Source: Pseudomonadota bacterium
GTDB taxonomy: Bacteria > Desulfobacterota > GWC2-55-46 > JADFVP01
DNA: 9,426 nt
Assembly: GCA_015222595.1 (NCBI GenBank)
Contig: JADFVP010000198.1
Span: 1-9,426, forward strand
Direction of reading: 5' to 3'
Made by a program: the position numbers and the translations under genes. Each line of letters begins with the position of its first letter. The stretch's first letter is position 1. Of this stretch, positions 1-7,241 are shown one piece after another. Below the pieces are notes generated by a model. It saw only the letters and a program-made list of their open reading frames with translations. It searched no databases and was not told the origin of the DNA.

Positions 1-1356
1 ATTTCCGAGTCGCCCATGGGACTCGTTATCTACAACCATACCGGCCAGTGCGTGTCGGCCAACAGGGCGGCTGCAGTGATGCTCGGCGCGACGCAGGGAG
101 AGATGCTGGCGCAGAACTACAACAGCATAGAGGCGTGGAAGAGGTCCGGCGTTCTTGAGACCGCACAGGCGAGCATTGAGCGCGAAGAGGTGCTGCGCAA
201 CGACTTCGATGTCGTAACCACCTTCGGCAAGCACTCCCTCTACGACTGCAGTTTCGTACCCTTCAGGTCGCATGGCCGCAAGCACCTGCTTGTGATGATC
301 GACGATATCAGCGAGCGCAAGGCTGCGGAAAACGCCTTGAAGAAGAGCGAGGCCTCGCTAAAGAGGGCGCAGGAGCTAACCCATATAGGCTCCTTTGCCG
401 TAGACCCGGACACACTGCATGTTACCGGCACCGAAGAGATGTTCCGTCTCTTCTCCATTCCAGAGAAGGCCGAGAAGGGGGCAACCTTCGAAAGCTTTGC
501 CGAGACCTTTCACCCCGACGACCTTGAGCAGAACAGCACGCTCTTCCAGCGCGCCCTGGAGTTCGGCGAGGAGTGGGACGTTGAGCACCGCATTATCTGC
601 CCCGACGGAAAAGAGAAGTGGGTACACGCCCTGGGTGAGGCGATTACCGATGAGAGCGGAACGGTCGTAGAGATTATCGGCACGGTTCAGGACATAACCG
701 AGCGTAAGAGTGTGGAGGAGGCGATAAAGAAATCTCTGGCTGAGAAGGAGGTTCTCTTAAAGGAGGTACACCACCGCGTAAAGAACAACCTTCAGGTCAT
801 CTCCTCTATACTCAACCTGCAGTCCGGCTACATTACCGACGAGTCGCTTCTGAGCATCTTCAAAGAGAGCCAGGACCGCATAAAGAGCATGGCCCTCATC
901 CACGAAAAGCTCTACCGGTCCAACGAGCTGACGAGCATAGACTTTCAGGAGTATGTAGAGACGCTCAGCGCAACGCTCTTCTGCTCTTATGCGCTCGGCC
1001 AGAACGTAAAGTTCAGCGTAGATGTGGCTGACGTGCGAATGGACGTAGACGTAGCCGTGCAGCTCGGGCTGCTCTTGAACGAACTCTGCTCAAACGCCAT
1101 GAAGCACGCCTTTCCCGACAACAGGCCCGGAGAGCTTACGATAAAGCTCGGCGCCACAGAGGATAAGGGCCTCTACATGCTCTCAGTTGCCGACGACGGG
1201 GTGGGGCTGCCAGACGACTTCGATATAGAGAGCACGACCTCTATGGGCGTACGGCTTATAGGCGCAATGGTCACGCAACTAGAGGGCACGCTAAAGATAG
1301 AGAGAACGGACGGCACGAAATTCGAGATCACATTTCCATACACCGAGACCGAGTAG
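1..1356 (+). CDS. Sensor histidine kinase, PAS-PAS-HisKA_2-HATPase (5' partial)
   Basis: The reading frame is open to base 1 and the first visible codons (ISESP, then MGLVIYN) read as the start of a PAS domain, so the gene begins upstream and the ATG at 16 is probably internal. Counting from that Met: remainder of PAS 1 at about 1-100, ending in a D-I-S-E-R-K exit motif; PAS 2 at about 116-230, ending in QDITERK; HisKA_2 dimerisation box at about 245-300 with EVHHRVKNNLQ, where H253 is the likely phosphorylated residue by family alignment; HATPase_c with N box (N355, N360), G1 box (DDGVG, 393-397) and G2 box (SMGVRLI, 409-415). No membrane segment is visible in this part. The family autophosphorylates on His and passes phosphate to a receiver, here very probably the gene 23 nt downstream. 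The signal sensed is unknown. Family assignment is firm; the full domain order is not visible. Confidence 0.95.
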   Translation: MSESPMGLVIYNHTGQCVSANRAAAVMLGATQGEMLAQNYNSIEAWKRSGVLETAQASIEREEVLRNDFDVVTTFGKHSLYDCSFVPFRSHGRKHLLVMIDDISERKAAENALKKSEASLKRAQELTHIGSFAVDPDTLHVTGTEEMFRLFSIPEKAEKGATFESFAETFHPDDLEQNSTLFQRALEFGEEWDVEHRIICPDGKEKWVHALGEAITDESGTVVEIIGTVQDITERKSVEEAIKKSLAEKEVLLKEVHHRVKNNLQVISSILNLQSGYITDESLLSIFKESQDRIKSMALIHEKLYRSNELTSIDFQEYVETLSATLFCSYALGQNVKFSVDVADVRMDVDVAVQLGLLLNELCSNAMKHAFPDNRPGELTIKLGATEDKGLYMLSVADDGVGLPDDFDIESTTSMGVRLIGAMVTQLEGTLKIERTDGTKFEITFPYTETE

Positions 1357-1379
1357 ACGAAGAACCAAGGAGAGAGAGC

Positions 1380-2018
1380 GTGGAGCATCAGGAGCCGAAA
1401 GAGAGAGCGAAGATACTTATCGTCGAGGACGAGGTTCTCGTTGCAATGGATATGGAGAAGAGGCTTCAGGGGCTCGGCTACAATGTCGTCGGAACGGCGC
1501 ACACCGGAGAGAGCGCCGTAGAAAAGGCGCTGGAGACGAAGCCGGACCTCATACTTATGGATATTATGCTTCGCGGAGAGATGGACGGAGTCAGCGCAGC
1601 AGAAGAGATAAAGAAAGAGATCAACGTCCCTATAGTCTACCTGACGGCTTACTCGGACGATGAGACACTTGAGCGCGCAAAGAGAACCGAACCGTTCGGG
1701 TATCTGATAAAGCCGTACTCCGAGCGGGAGATCTACACGACGGTAGAGATGGCGCTCTACAAGCATATGGCAGAGCAGCAGCTCGCCGAGGAGCAGGCGA
1801 AGGTGCGGGTACTCTCCGGGCTTCTGCCAATCTGCTCTTCGTGCAAGAAGATACGCGACGACAAAGGGTACTGGCAGCAGATAGAGGCGTACTTCTACGA
1901 ACACTCAGACGTCGAACTCACCCACGGCATCTGCCCGGACTGTACTCAAAAGCTCTACCCGGACGAGTACGCCGCAATACAGAAGAAGAAAAAAGAAGAA
2001 GCGGCCAAGAAGAAGTAG
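1380..2018 (+). CDS. Response regulator with C-terminal Cys4 (putative zinc-binding) module
   Basis: A GTG start is supported by AAGGAG at 1367-1372, 7 nt upstream. Residues 10-125 are a CheY-like receiver: acidic pocket E16/D17, phosphoacceptor D61 in LILMDIML, T89 and K111 (IKPYS). A helix (about 128-148) leads to a C-terminal module with C152-x2-C155 and C185-x2-C188, plus H182, in the recurrent context LLPICSSCKKIRDDKGYW and HGICPDC. This module is known as a tail on receivers in many bacteria and archaea; its function is not established, and metal binding is inferred from the two CxxC pairs. The protein ends in a Lys-rich tail. There is no DNA-binding domain, so output is probably by protein contact or by an unknown role of the Cys module. 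The gene follows the kinase by 23 nt and ends before a strong hairpin, so the two are very likely cotranscribed and cognate. Confidence 0.93.
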   Translation: MEHQEPKERAKILIVEDEVLVAMDMEKRLQGLGYNVVGTAHTGESAVEKALETKPDLILMDIMLRGEMDGVSAAEEIKKEINVPIVYLTAYSDDETLERAKRTEPFGYLIKPYSEREIYTTVEMALYKHMAEQQLAEEQAKVRVLSGLLPICSSCKKIRDDKGYWQQIEAYFYEHSDVELTHGICPDCTQKLYPDEYAAIQKKKKEEAAKKK

Positions 2019-2105
2019 CTCTGACCCTCAGCCGATGCTGAACCGTACGGCAGATGGGTTCGGCCCCTGCCCCCCCTTTTTCCGCCTTGGAACAGAGAGA
2101 ATAAA

Positions 2106-2149
2106 GGAACGGCCCGCCGGAAGAGTTCCGGTCGGGCCGTTTCTGTTTA
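2106..2149. terminator. Bidirectional intrinsic terminator between convergent genes
   Basis: The left arm AACGGCCCGCCGGAA (2108-2122) pairs with the right arm at 2126-2141 across a GAG loop, giving 15 pairs with one bulged T at 2132. On the plus strand it is followed by TTCTGTTTAT, a fair U-tract. On the minus strand the tail is TTCCTTTATT. It lies between the response regulator (stop at 2018, plus) and the M23 peptidase (stop at 2196, minus), so it probably serves both. A smaller perfect hairpin (GCGGAC-cct-GTCCGC, 2181-2195) lies directly after the peptidase stop but lacks a T-run. Confidence 0.85.
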
Positions 2150-2195
2150 TCAGATAAAATAGCTCCAGTGAAGAGAGGTAGCGGACCCTGTCCGC

Positions 2196-3599
2196 CTAGC
2201 CGTCGGAGCCTGCCGCGTTGCCGGTTTCGGTCTCTGCAGAGGCGACAACAGCCAGGTCGCCTGCAAGGCGCACCAGCATCGCGTCCTTAACTGCCGCAAA
2301 GCGCTCCCTGTCGGCCTTCGGCACGGTAGAGTTCGGCTTCGGCCTTACGTTCAAGGGGTTAACGAGCTTCTTGCCCCGCCTTACCTCGTAGTGCAGGTGC
2401 GGCCCGGTTGAGATACCCGTGGAGCCTACGTAGCCTATAACCTGCGCCTGATCTACCCTCGCGCCCTTCTTTACACCCTTTCTTATACGCGACAAGTGGC
2501 CGTATGCGGTAGAGAAGGAGTTGTCGTGCTTTATGGTGATGAAGTTGCCGTACCCGCGCTTCCAGCCGGCGAACGTCACCCTGCCAGAACCTGCCGACTC
2601 AACAGGCGTACCCGTCGGCGCGGCGTAATCTATGCCGTGGTGCGGGCGATATCTCTTCAAGACCGGATGGTAGCGCCCCTTGGAAAAGTAGCTTGAGATG
2701 CGGCGGTACCTGAGGGGCGAGCGCAGGAGCGTTCTGCGAAGCGACCTGCCGCTCTCGTCGTAGTACCCTGTGCCGCCCTCGGAGTCTTCAAAGTAGATGG
2801 CGGTAACGCGCTTGCCGTTGTTCATCATCTCGGCTCCAAGTATCTTGCCAGTCTTCAGGTACTTGCCCTCTACGAAGATCTTTTCGTGAACCACGCCAAA
2901 GGTGTCGCCCTTTCTTATGTCGGAAGCAAAATCAACGTCCCAGGCCAGAATGTCCGAGAGGTTCATTATGGTCTGCGGGTCGGTCCCTCCCCTTATGGCC
3001 GCCTCGTAGAGAGAGTTATTGATGACGCCTGAGGCCCTGTGCTCACGAATCTCCCACGGCAGCTCTCTTGTAGCGATCGTATAGCCGATGGACTTAGGTT
3101 CGGGATCAGTCTCTTTTTCTATGGTCAGAACGTCGAACTCGCCCAGACGGTACTCGGCGCGCTCGAAGTTGCCGTCAAGGGTAAAGACCCTGAAGACCGT
3201 GCCCTTTCTCAGCCTTGAGAGGTTGAAGGTGGGCCGCGACTTGCGCGCTATCTTGTGTATGTCGGTGCCGGAGACCCCGAAGAGAGACATTATGGAGTAG
3301 AAGGTGTCGTCGGAGGTAAGACGAAAATCGAACCGTTTGGGGCCAAGCTCCGCCTCTGCCGTTTCGCTCGAAGCTTCGGAGTCAGCCGTTTCAGACGAAG
3401 CGGTCCCATCCGTTTCAGAGGGCTCGAAGGCTCCCCTGTCGGCGGTTATAACGGGAGTTGTGGCGAGGTTCTTGTGCGAAAAGGCGGTCTGCGAGAGTAC
3501 AAAGAAGGCAGTTAGCAGTACAGCTGTGCCTACTAACGAGGCTAAAACAACCGGGCGCGACACTCCGCTACTCGTTTTTCTATTCGGTCTATTTTTCAA
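2196..3599 (-). CDS. Membrane-anchored M23 murein endopeptidase (MepM/Csd3-like)
   Basis: 467 residues from the TTG at 3599. Residues about 16-38 form one hydrophobic segment after a basic N-terminus, a signal anchor or signal peptide placing the enzyme in the periplasm. A Ser/Glu/Thr/Ala-rich linker (about 55-86) precedes an OapA/LysM-like region (about 88-160), then a Csd3-type middle domain (about 175-300), a region that in Csd3 relatives blocks the active site. The M23 domain (about 315-415) has HxxxD (H320, D324), the catalytic-type His in AYGHLS (H368) and HLH (H401, H403), so the zinc and catalytic residues are complete. The family cleaves peptidoglycan peptide crosslinks during wall growth or shaping. 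The start is uncertain: AGGAG (minus, 3626-3622) is 22 nt from the TTG but 8 nt from an ATG at 3613 that opens only a 5-codon ORF, whose TGA overlaps the TTG. It is divergent from the HD-GYP gene. Confidence 0.94.
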   Translation of the reverse strand: MKNRPNRKTSSGVSRPVVLASLVGTAVLLTAFFVLSQTAFSHKNLATTPVITADRGAFEPSETDGTASSETADSEASSETAEAELGPKRFDFRLTSDDTFYSIMSLFGVSGTDIHKIARKSRPTFNLSRLRKGTVFRVFTLDGNFERAEYRLGEFDVLTIEKETDPEPKSIGYTIATRELPWEIREHRASGVINNSLYEAAIRGGTDPQTIMNLSDILAWDVDFASDIRKGDTFGVVHEKIFVEGKYLKTGKILGAEMMNNGKRVTAIYFEDSEGGTGYYDESGRSLRRTLLRSPLRYRRISSYFSKGRYHPVLKRYRPHHGIDYAAPTGTPVESAGSGRVTFAGWKRGYGNFITIKHDNSFSTAYGHLSRIRKGVKKGARVDQAQVIGYVGSTGISTGPHLHYEVRRGKKLVNPLNVRPKPNSTVPKADRERFAAVKDAMLVRLAGDLAVVASAETETGNAAGSDG

Positions 3600-3613
3600 A
3601 TCATCGATTCCAT
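3596..3613 (-). other. Five-codon ORF overlapping the M23 peptidase start
   Basis: On the minus strand, ATG at 3613-3611 begins M-E-S-M-I followed by TGA at 3598-3596. It has a well-placed Shine-Dalgarno AGGAG (3626-3622, 8-nt spacer). The TGA overlaps the TTG start codon of the peptidase (sequence ATTTGA). This fits translational coupling by stop-restart. It would also fit a single missing T in the T3 run, since adding one T would join the ATG directly in frame with the peptidase. The ORF may simply be chance. Confidence 0.35.
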
Positions 3614-3629
3614 TAGCAATTCTCCTGTT

Positions 3630-3658
3630 ATAGTAGTGTAAAGTTGGTACCGCGTCAA
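3630..3658 (-). promoter_or_regulatory. Sigma-70-like promoter for the M23 peptidase
   Basis: On the minus strand, TTGACG (3658-3653) is separated by exactly 17 nt from TACTAT (3635-3630). The match is 5/6 at -35 and 4/6 at -10. The expected start of transcription is near 3623, which would place the AGGAG at 3626-3622 at the very 5' end of the message. Either the true TSS is elsewhere, or the transcript has a very short leader and the SD is not used. Confidence 0.5.
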
Positions 3659-3883
3659 GTGGAACTTTCTATATTCTACGCTATCGGTTACTCGTGTCTC
3701 TGTTACCTTTGTCACAAAAAGAGAAGTTAACAGAACATGCTTCAGAACTCGGCGATAACTGCCGATAAAATAGGTATTCGCAGGTAGTACATTTATCCGC
3801 AGGCAAGACACTCAACCGCACCAGCAAAAGCTTCTACTGAGTGACAACGCTGAACGCGCAAGCAGGATCAGAGACAAGAACAG

Positions 3884-4993
3884 ATGAACGAAACAGCCAA
3901 AGAGATCAATCCGAATACGGTTCCCCTGGAGGACGCCACGGCGCGCATACTCGTGGCCGACGACGACAAGCTCTTTCAGGAACTCTTCAAAGACCTCATA
4001 CTCGACATGGGCCACGAGATACTGATGGTGGACAACGCAATGGAGCTGCTCGAGAAGGTCAAGGAGTTCAAGCCGGATATAATCCTCTCCGACGTTGTTA
4101 TGCCCGGCATAGACGGCTTTGAACTTACCCGCAGGCTGAAGGCCGACCCGCAGACCATGCACATACCGGTCGTAATAATCACCTCGCTCTCGGACCGCTC
4201 TGCAAAGGTGAGCGGGCTTGAGGCCGGGGCCGACGAGCTTTTGAATAAACCGATCGACGAAACGGAGCTGAGCCTGAGGATCAGGAACCTGCTGAAGGTA
4301 AAGCGGTTCGAAGACTACCTTATGGAGCACGGCAAGAGCCTGTCGAGCGAAGTGGCGTCGAAGACCGTGCAGCTTGAGAACGCATTCGAAAAGATCAGAA
4401 GCGGCTACATAGAGACGGTGAACCGGCTAACGCTCGCTGCCGAGTACCGCGACAAAGAGACCGGTAGCCACATTAAGCGCATAAGCCTCTGCTCGCAGCT
4501 GCTGGCCCGCTACTGCGGCCTCGACGAACCGCAGGTAGAGGCTATCTTCTTCGGCTCTCCCATGCACGACGTCGGCAAAATCGGCATACCAGACTCCATA
4601 CTCCTGAAGCCGGGAAAGCATACGGAAGAGGAGTTCGAGACAATGAAGACCCACTCCGTAATAGGCGCCGACATACTTCGCGACGCAGAGAGCGAGATAC
4701 TTATCGCCGCGCGCGAAATTGCGCTCAGCCACCACGAGGCGTGGGACGGGTCCGGCTACCCGGACGGGCTAAAGGGTGAAGAGATTCCGATCTCTGGCAG
4801 GATAGTGCGCGTTGCCGACGTCTACGATGCGCTCAGAAGCGCAAGGCCGTACAAAAAGGCGATGACCCACGAAGAGGCGTACAAAATAATGTACGAGCAG
4901 AAGGACAAGTTCGACCCCTCGCTCTTAAAGGCCTTTGACGAATGCCAGGACGAATTCAGGCGGCTCTTTGACGAAAATCAGGAGAGCGACTAA
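3884..4993 (+). CDS. HD-GYP response regulator, predicted c-di-GMP phosphodiesterase
   Basis: 369 residues. The N-terminal receiver (about 20-138) has the acidic cluster D26-D28, phosphoacceptor D70 (ILSDVVMPG), T100 and K122 (NKP). A helical linker (about 140-180) leads to an HD-GYP domain (about 175-365) with H196, the HD pair H228/D229 in MHDVGKIGIPD, H257, the H283/H284 pair and the GYP signature at 291-293 (DGSGYPDGL). Nothing essential appears lost. RpfG-type relatives hydrolyse cyclic di-GMP, with phosphorylation of the receiver controlling activity, so the gene probably lowers c-di-GMP on a signal. No kinase gene is adjacent on this strand; the partner could be the hybrid-like kinase at the left edge or encoded elsewhere. 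The ATG at 3884 is the only possible start, because in-frame TGA codons at 3842 and 3851 precede it with no ATG, GTG or TTG between. The SD is weak (AGGA at 3864-3867, rather distant). Confidence 0.95.
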   Translation: MNETAKEINPNTVPLEDATARILVADDDKLFQELFKDLILDMGHEILMVDNAMELLEKVKEFKPDIILSDVVMPGIDGFELTRRLKADPQTMHIPVVIITSLSDRSAKVSGLEAGADELLNKPIDETELSLRIRNLLKVKRFEDYLMEHGKSLSSEVASKTVQLENAFEKIRSGYIETVNRLTLAAEYRDKETGSHIKRISLCSQLLARYCGLDEPQVEAIFFGSPMHDVGKIGIPDSILLKPGKHTEEEFETMKTHSVIGADILRDAESEILIAAREIALSHHEAWDGSGYPDGLKGEEIPISGRIVRVADVYDALRSARPYKKAMTHEEAYKIMYEQKDKFDPSLLKAFDECQDEFRRLFDENQESD

Positions 4994-5025
4994 GTACTCT
5001 GCACTACGGCGCAACTTTTTTCTAT

Positions 5026-5046
5026 TCTGTTTCCCGGTCTGTTTCC
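5026..5046. repeat. Short direct repeat TCTGTTTCC, 12-nt period
   Basis: TCTGTTTCC occurs at 5026-5034 and again at 5038-5046, within a pyrimidine-rich stretch (about 5011-5080) downstream of the HD-GYP stop. Looser CTTTCC and CTTCCC echoes follow. No function can be assigned; it may be simple low-complexity sequence. Confidence 0.4.
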
Positions 5047-5100
5047 AGGCCCGCTTTCCGATTCGCTTCCCCAGACCACTTCAGCATCACAACAACAGAC

Positions 5101-5138
5101 AAAAAAAACCGGCCTTCACGCTAAAGCTGTGAAGACCG
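5101..5138 (-). terminator. Intrinsic terminator of the gltA-chaN operon
   Basis: On the minus strand CGGTCTTCAC pairs with GTGAAGGCCG (one G-T pair), with inner AGC/GCT pairs around an AA loop, and is followed directly by eight T residues (complement of A at 5101-5108). It begins 46 nt past the stop codon of the ChaN lipoprotein. The form is textbook and the strand assignment is clear. No comparable terminator is seen on the plus strand after the HD-GYP gene. Confidence 0.9.
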
Positions 5139-5184
5139 TAAATCCAAAAGAGGCAATAGTATCTGAGCTGTGCGCCAGAGCACA

Positions 5185-7134
5185 CTAGTGGAGTATCAGG
5201 TAGTCCGCGTCTTTGGTAGAGGCCCCGCCGCTGCGGAACTTCTCGTACTCCGGCATCTCTGGGATTACCACGGAGTACTTAAACTCGCTCTTCGACCTCT
5301 TTAAGACCTTTAGCTCCTTGGAGGCCTCCCGCGAGATTGCGCGCGCCTCTTTGTACTCGGCCTCAAGCTCTTCGAAACGGGCCTCGGCCTCTTTTGCGCT
5401 CTTTTTAGCCACGGCTGCGGCTGCCTCGGCATCGGCCTTGGCCTCTAAGTCCACCGGCTCGACCTCCGTGCCGGACGGGCCCGGCTCTCCGGAGTCGGAC
5501 TCCTCTACTCCCATAAACAACTCTCTGCCTGGAACCGTGAACTGCCTTGCAAAACTAAGCGCCCTTGCAGATAGGCTCTGGGCCTTTGAAGAAGCCTCTT
5601 CGGCCTCTTTCAGAGCGGCCTTGGCGGCTTTGGCCACGCTCTTGGCCTCTCTGGAGTTGGCGCGCGCCTCGGCCAACAGCTCTACAGACTCGGCGCCGAG
5701 CCGGGAGAGCTGCTTCGGTATGCCGTACTTCCATGCGTGCATTCCACCCGCTATCAGCACAAGGGTGGTCTCTGAATTTTTTTCAATGTACTGCTTGGCG
5801 CTGAGAGCCATAGCAGTGTCCCATACGACCTGAATGCGGCAGAAGCGGTCGAGGTCGAAGTTCATGTCGTCCGCATGCTCGCCGATGGCATCCTTGATCA
5901 TCTGCGTGTACTCGGGCTCAACTTCGCAGGTAACCGCCTCCATCTCTTCACGGGTCATAATTATGCTCAAGACCTCGTCCTCATCCTCCTCGATCTTAAC
6001 CGCCTCGGCCATCTCAGCCGCAACCTCGGCCTCTATCTCGGCCTTCATCTCTGCGGTCAACTTACCGCCCTTCCACTCTTCTTGCTCTTTACCGTCATCC
6101 GAAGATGCCTCTGGCGCCAAGACCGCTGAACCCTCCAGAGCGTCGTCCTCGGCAGACTCAGGCTTGACAAAGATCCTCTTAACGGCGCTGCGCTCTATGC
6201 TAAGAGCGACAAGATCTATCTTGGCCTCTTTGGCGTATTCGAGTATCGGCGCGTACTGAACCCACGGCGTCTTCCAGTGTTCGTAGTAGAGCACCCTCAG
6301 GTCCTCTACGTCGAGTTCTCCCTCCACCCAGCTGTCGAGGTCGTCCTGAGCATCGACCATAAACATCTCCATACCTATGGCTACCTCCCTCCCGGACTCT
6401 ACGAGCGCCTTTATCACTTCGAGCTGAAAACGGTGGTGTGCGGTGTTGGAGTGAACCTCGCCTAGAAGAATAAAGTCCGCATCGACCGACTCGGCCACTA
6501 TATCCTCTACAAGCACCTCTTCCATTGTTTTGGAAAATTCCCTCGATAACTTCTTCTCATGGTCGCTCATCGCCTCTTCGACCGCCTTACGCGCGCGGTC
6601 GACCTTCTCTTGCGACTTATTTATCATATAGCGCGCCTTCATGCCCTTGGGGCGGAGCTTTGCAAGCCCTTTCTCAATAATTTTCATTCTAACGGTCATG
6701 CCCTTGGCCTTCTTCACTATCGCCTTTATCTCATCCGTGAGTTCGTCGCCCGGTATAACGTCCCCCCCAAGAGCATTGGCTTCATTCTCTAAAGTGTAGA
6801 TATCCTGCCGAAACTTGTCGTACTCCGCCGTGAGTTCGTTCTGGCTGGCTAGAATATCATTACCCTTTTTGGAGATAACCGCATGCTTTGCCTTCAGCTT
6901 TGCGAGCTTCTTATTGAGCTTGCCTATCTTTGGAGTAATAGCTGGAACGGAGGAAGTCTCGGACCCAAGAGAAGCTCCAGCGTCGGAGTCCGGGGCCGTG
7001 TCGGTAAGCGCGGCCTCTACCTCTTCTAAGGTATTTGAACGAAGCTCAACCGGTTCGCCCAGACGGACTATCTTGGTAGAAGTGCAGCCGGAGAGAATAA
7101 AGAGCGAGAGGATGAGCGCCAGGAATGACTTCAT
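5185..7134 (-). CDS. ChaN/EreA-like (DUF399) lipoprotein with acidic and coiled-coil inserts
   Basis: 649 residues from the ATG at 7134. A signal peptide (MKSFLALILSLFILSG) with lipobox L-S-G-C gives a lipidated Cys17, so it is an envelope lipoprotein. Lys/Glu-rich helical sequence (about 70-210) precedes the ChaN core: ILLGEVHSN (222-230, E226 and H228), H233/H234, GMEMFMVD, YYEHWKTPW (283-291) and IAGGMHAWKYGIP (461-473). ChaN is a haem-binding lipoprotein in Campylobacter, and the EreA/ChaN fold includes hydrolase-like members; the substrate here is unknown. An acidic, low-complexity insert (about 323-391) interrupts the core. After KQLSRLG an Ala/Glu/Lys coiled coil (about 478-616) separates it from a short C-terminal piece ending in DADYLILH, which resembles the end of the ChaN domain. 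Typical ChaN proteins are about 250-300 residues, so this one is more than twice that length. It follows gltA by 88 nt with no promoter between. An alternative ATG at 7218 has GGGGAG 10 nt upstream and would add 28 residues. Confidence 0.85.
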   Translation of the reverse strand: MKSFLALILSLFILSGCTSTKIVRLGEPVELRSNTLEEVEAALTDTAPDSDAGASLGSETSSVPAITPKIGKLNKKLAKLKAKHAVISKKGNDILASQNELTAEYDKFRQDIYTLENEANALGGDVIPGDELTDEIKAIVKKAKGMTVRMKIIEKGLAKLRPKGMKARYMINKSQEKVDRARKAVEEAMSDHEKKLSREFSKTMEEVLVEDIVAESVDADFILLGEVHSNTAHHRFQLEVIKALVESGREVAIGMEMFMVDAQDDLDSWVEGELDVEDLRVLYYEHWKTPWVQYAPILEYAKEAKIDLVALSIERSAVKRIFVKPESAEDDALEGSAVLAPEASSDDGKEQEEWKGGKLTAEMKAEIEAEVAAEMAEAVKIEEDEDEVLSIIMTREEMEAVTCEVEPEYTQMIKDAIGEHADDMNFDLDRFCRIQVVWDTAMALSAKQYIEKNSETTLVLIAGGMHAWKYGIPKQLSRLGAESVELLAEARANSREAKSVAKAAKAALKEAEEASSKAQSLSARALSFARQFTVPGRELFMGVEESDSGEPGPSGTEVEPVDLEAKADAEAAAAVAKKSAKEAEARFEELEAEYKEARAISREASKELKVLKRSKSEFKYSVVIPEMPEYEKFRSGGASTKDADYLILH

Positions 7135-7199
7135 AAAGAGACCGCCGCGCTGCAGAGTATGCGCGGACAGTGTCGGCCTTGTAGAGCCTGTTAAGTTCT

Positions 7200-7241
7200 G
7201 CCGGTTCAGTATGGCCATACTCTCAACGCTCCCCAACCGGC
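7200..7241. repeat. Nested inverted repeats at the gltA-lipoprotein junction
   Basis: AGTATGGCCATACT (7208-7221) is a perfect 14-bp palindrome and contains the alternative ATG (7218) of the lipoprotein. Flanking it, GCCGGTT (7200-7206) is the inverse of AACCGGC (7235-7241). The element spans the gltA stop codon (7225-7223). It could fold in the message and affect translation or processing between the two genes, but there is no T-run, so it is not a terminator. Confidence 0.5.

Noticed and set aside
1173..1904. Minus-strand ORF of 243 codons across the kinase-regulator junction
   Set aside because: It is antisense to two clearly coding genes with complete motifs and has no domain of its own.
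3596..3811. Minus-strand ORF of 71 codons ahead of the M23 peptidase
   Set aside because: It covers the predicted promoter and has no family resemblance; only its last five codons have an SD and are discussed separately.
3640..3883. Promoter for the HD-GYP gene
   Set aside because: Several AT-rich -10-like strings (for example TAAAAT and TATATT) occur, but none has a credible -35 at 16-18 nt; no sigma-54 site was seen either.
3812..4330. Minus-strand ORF of 172 codons opposite the HD-GYP receiver
   Set aside because: Antisense shadow; the plus strand holds a complete receiver with its phosphorylation residues.
5213..5833. Long plus-strand ORF (206 codons) rich in Ser/Ala opposite the lipoprotein
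   Set aside because: It is the antisense shadow of the Ala/Glu-rich coiled-coil region; low-complexity composition and no recognisable domain. The minus strand has the lipobox and ChaN motifs.
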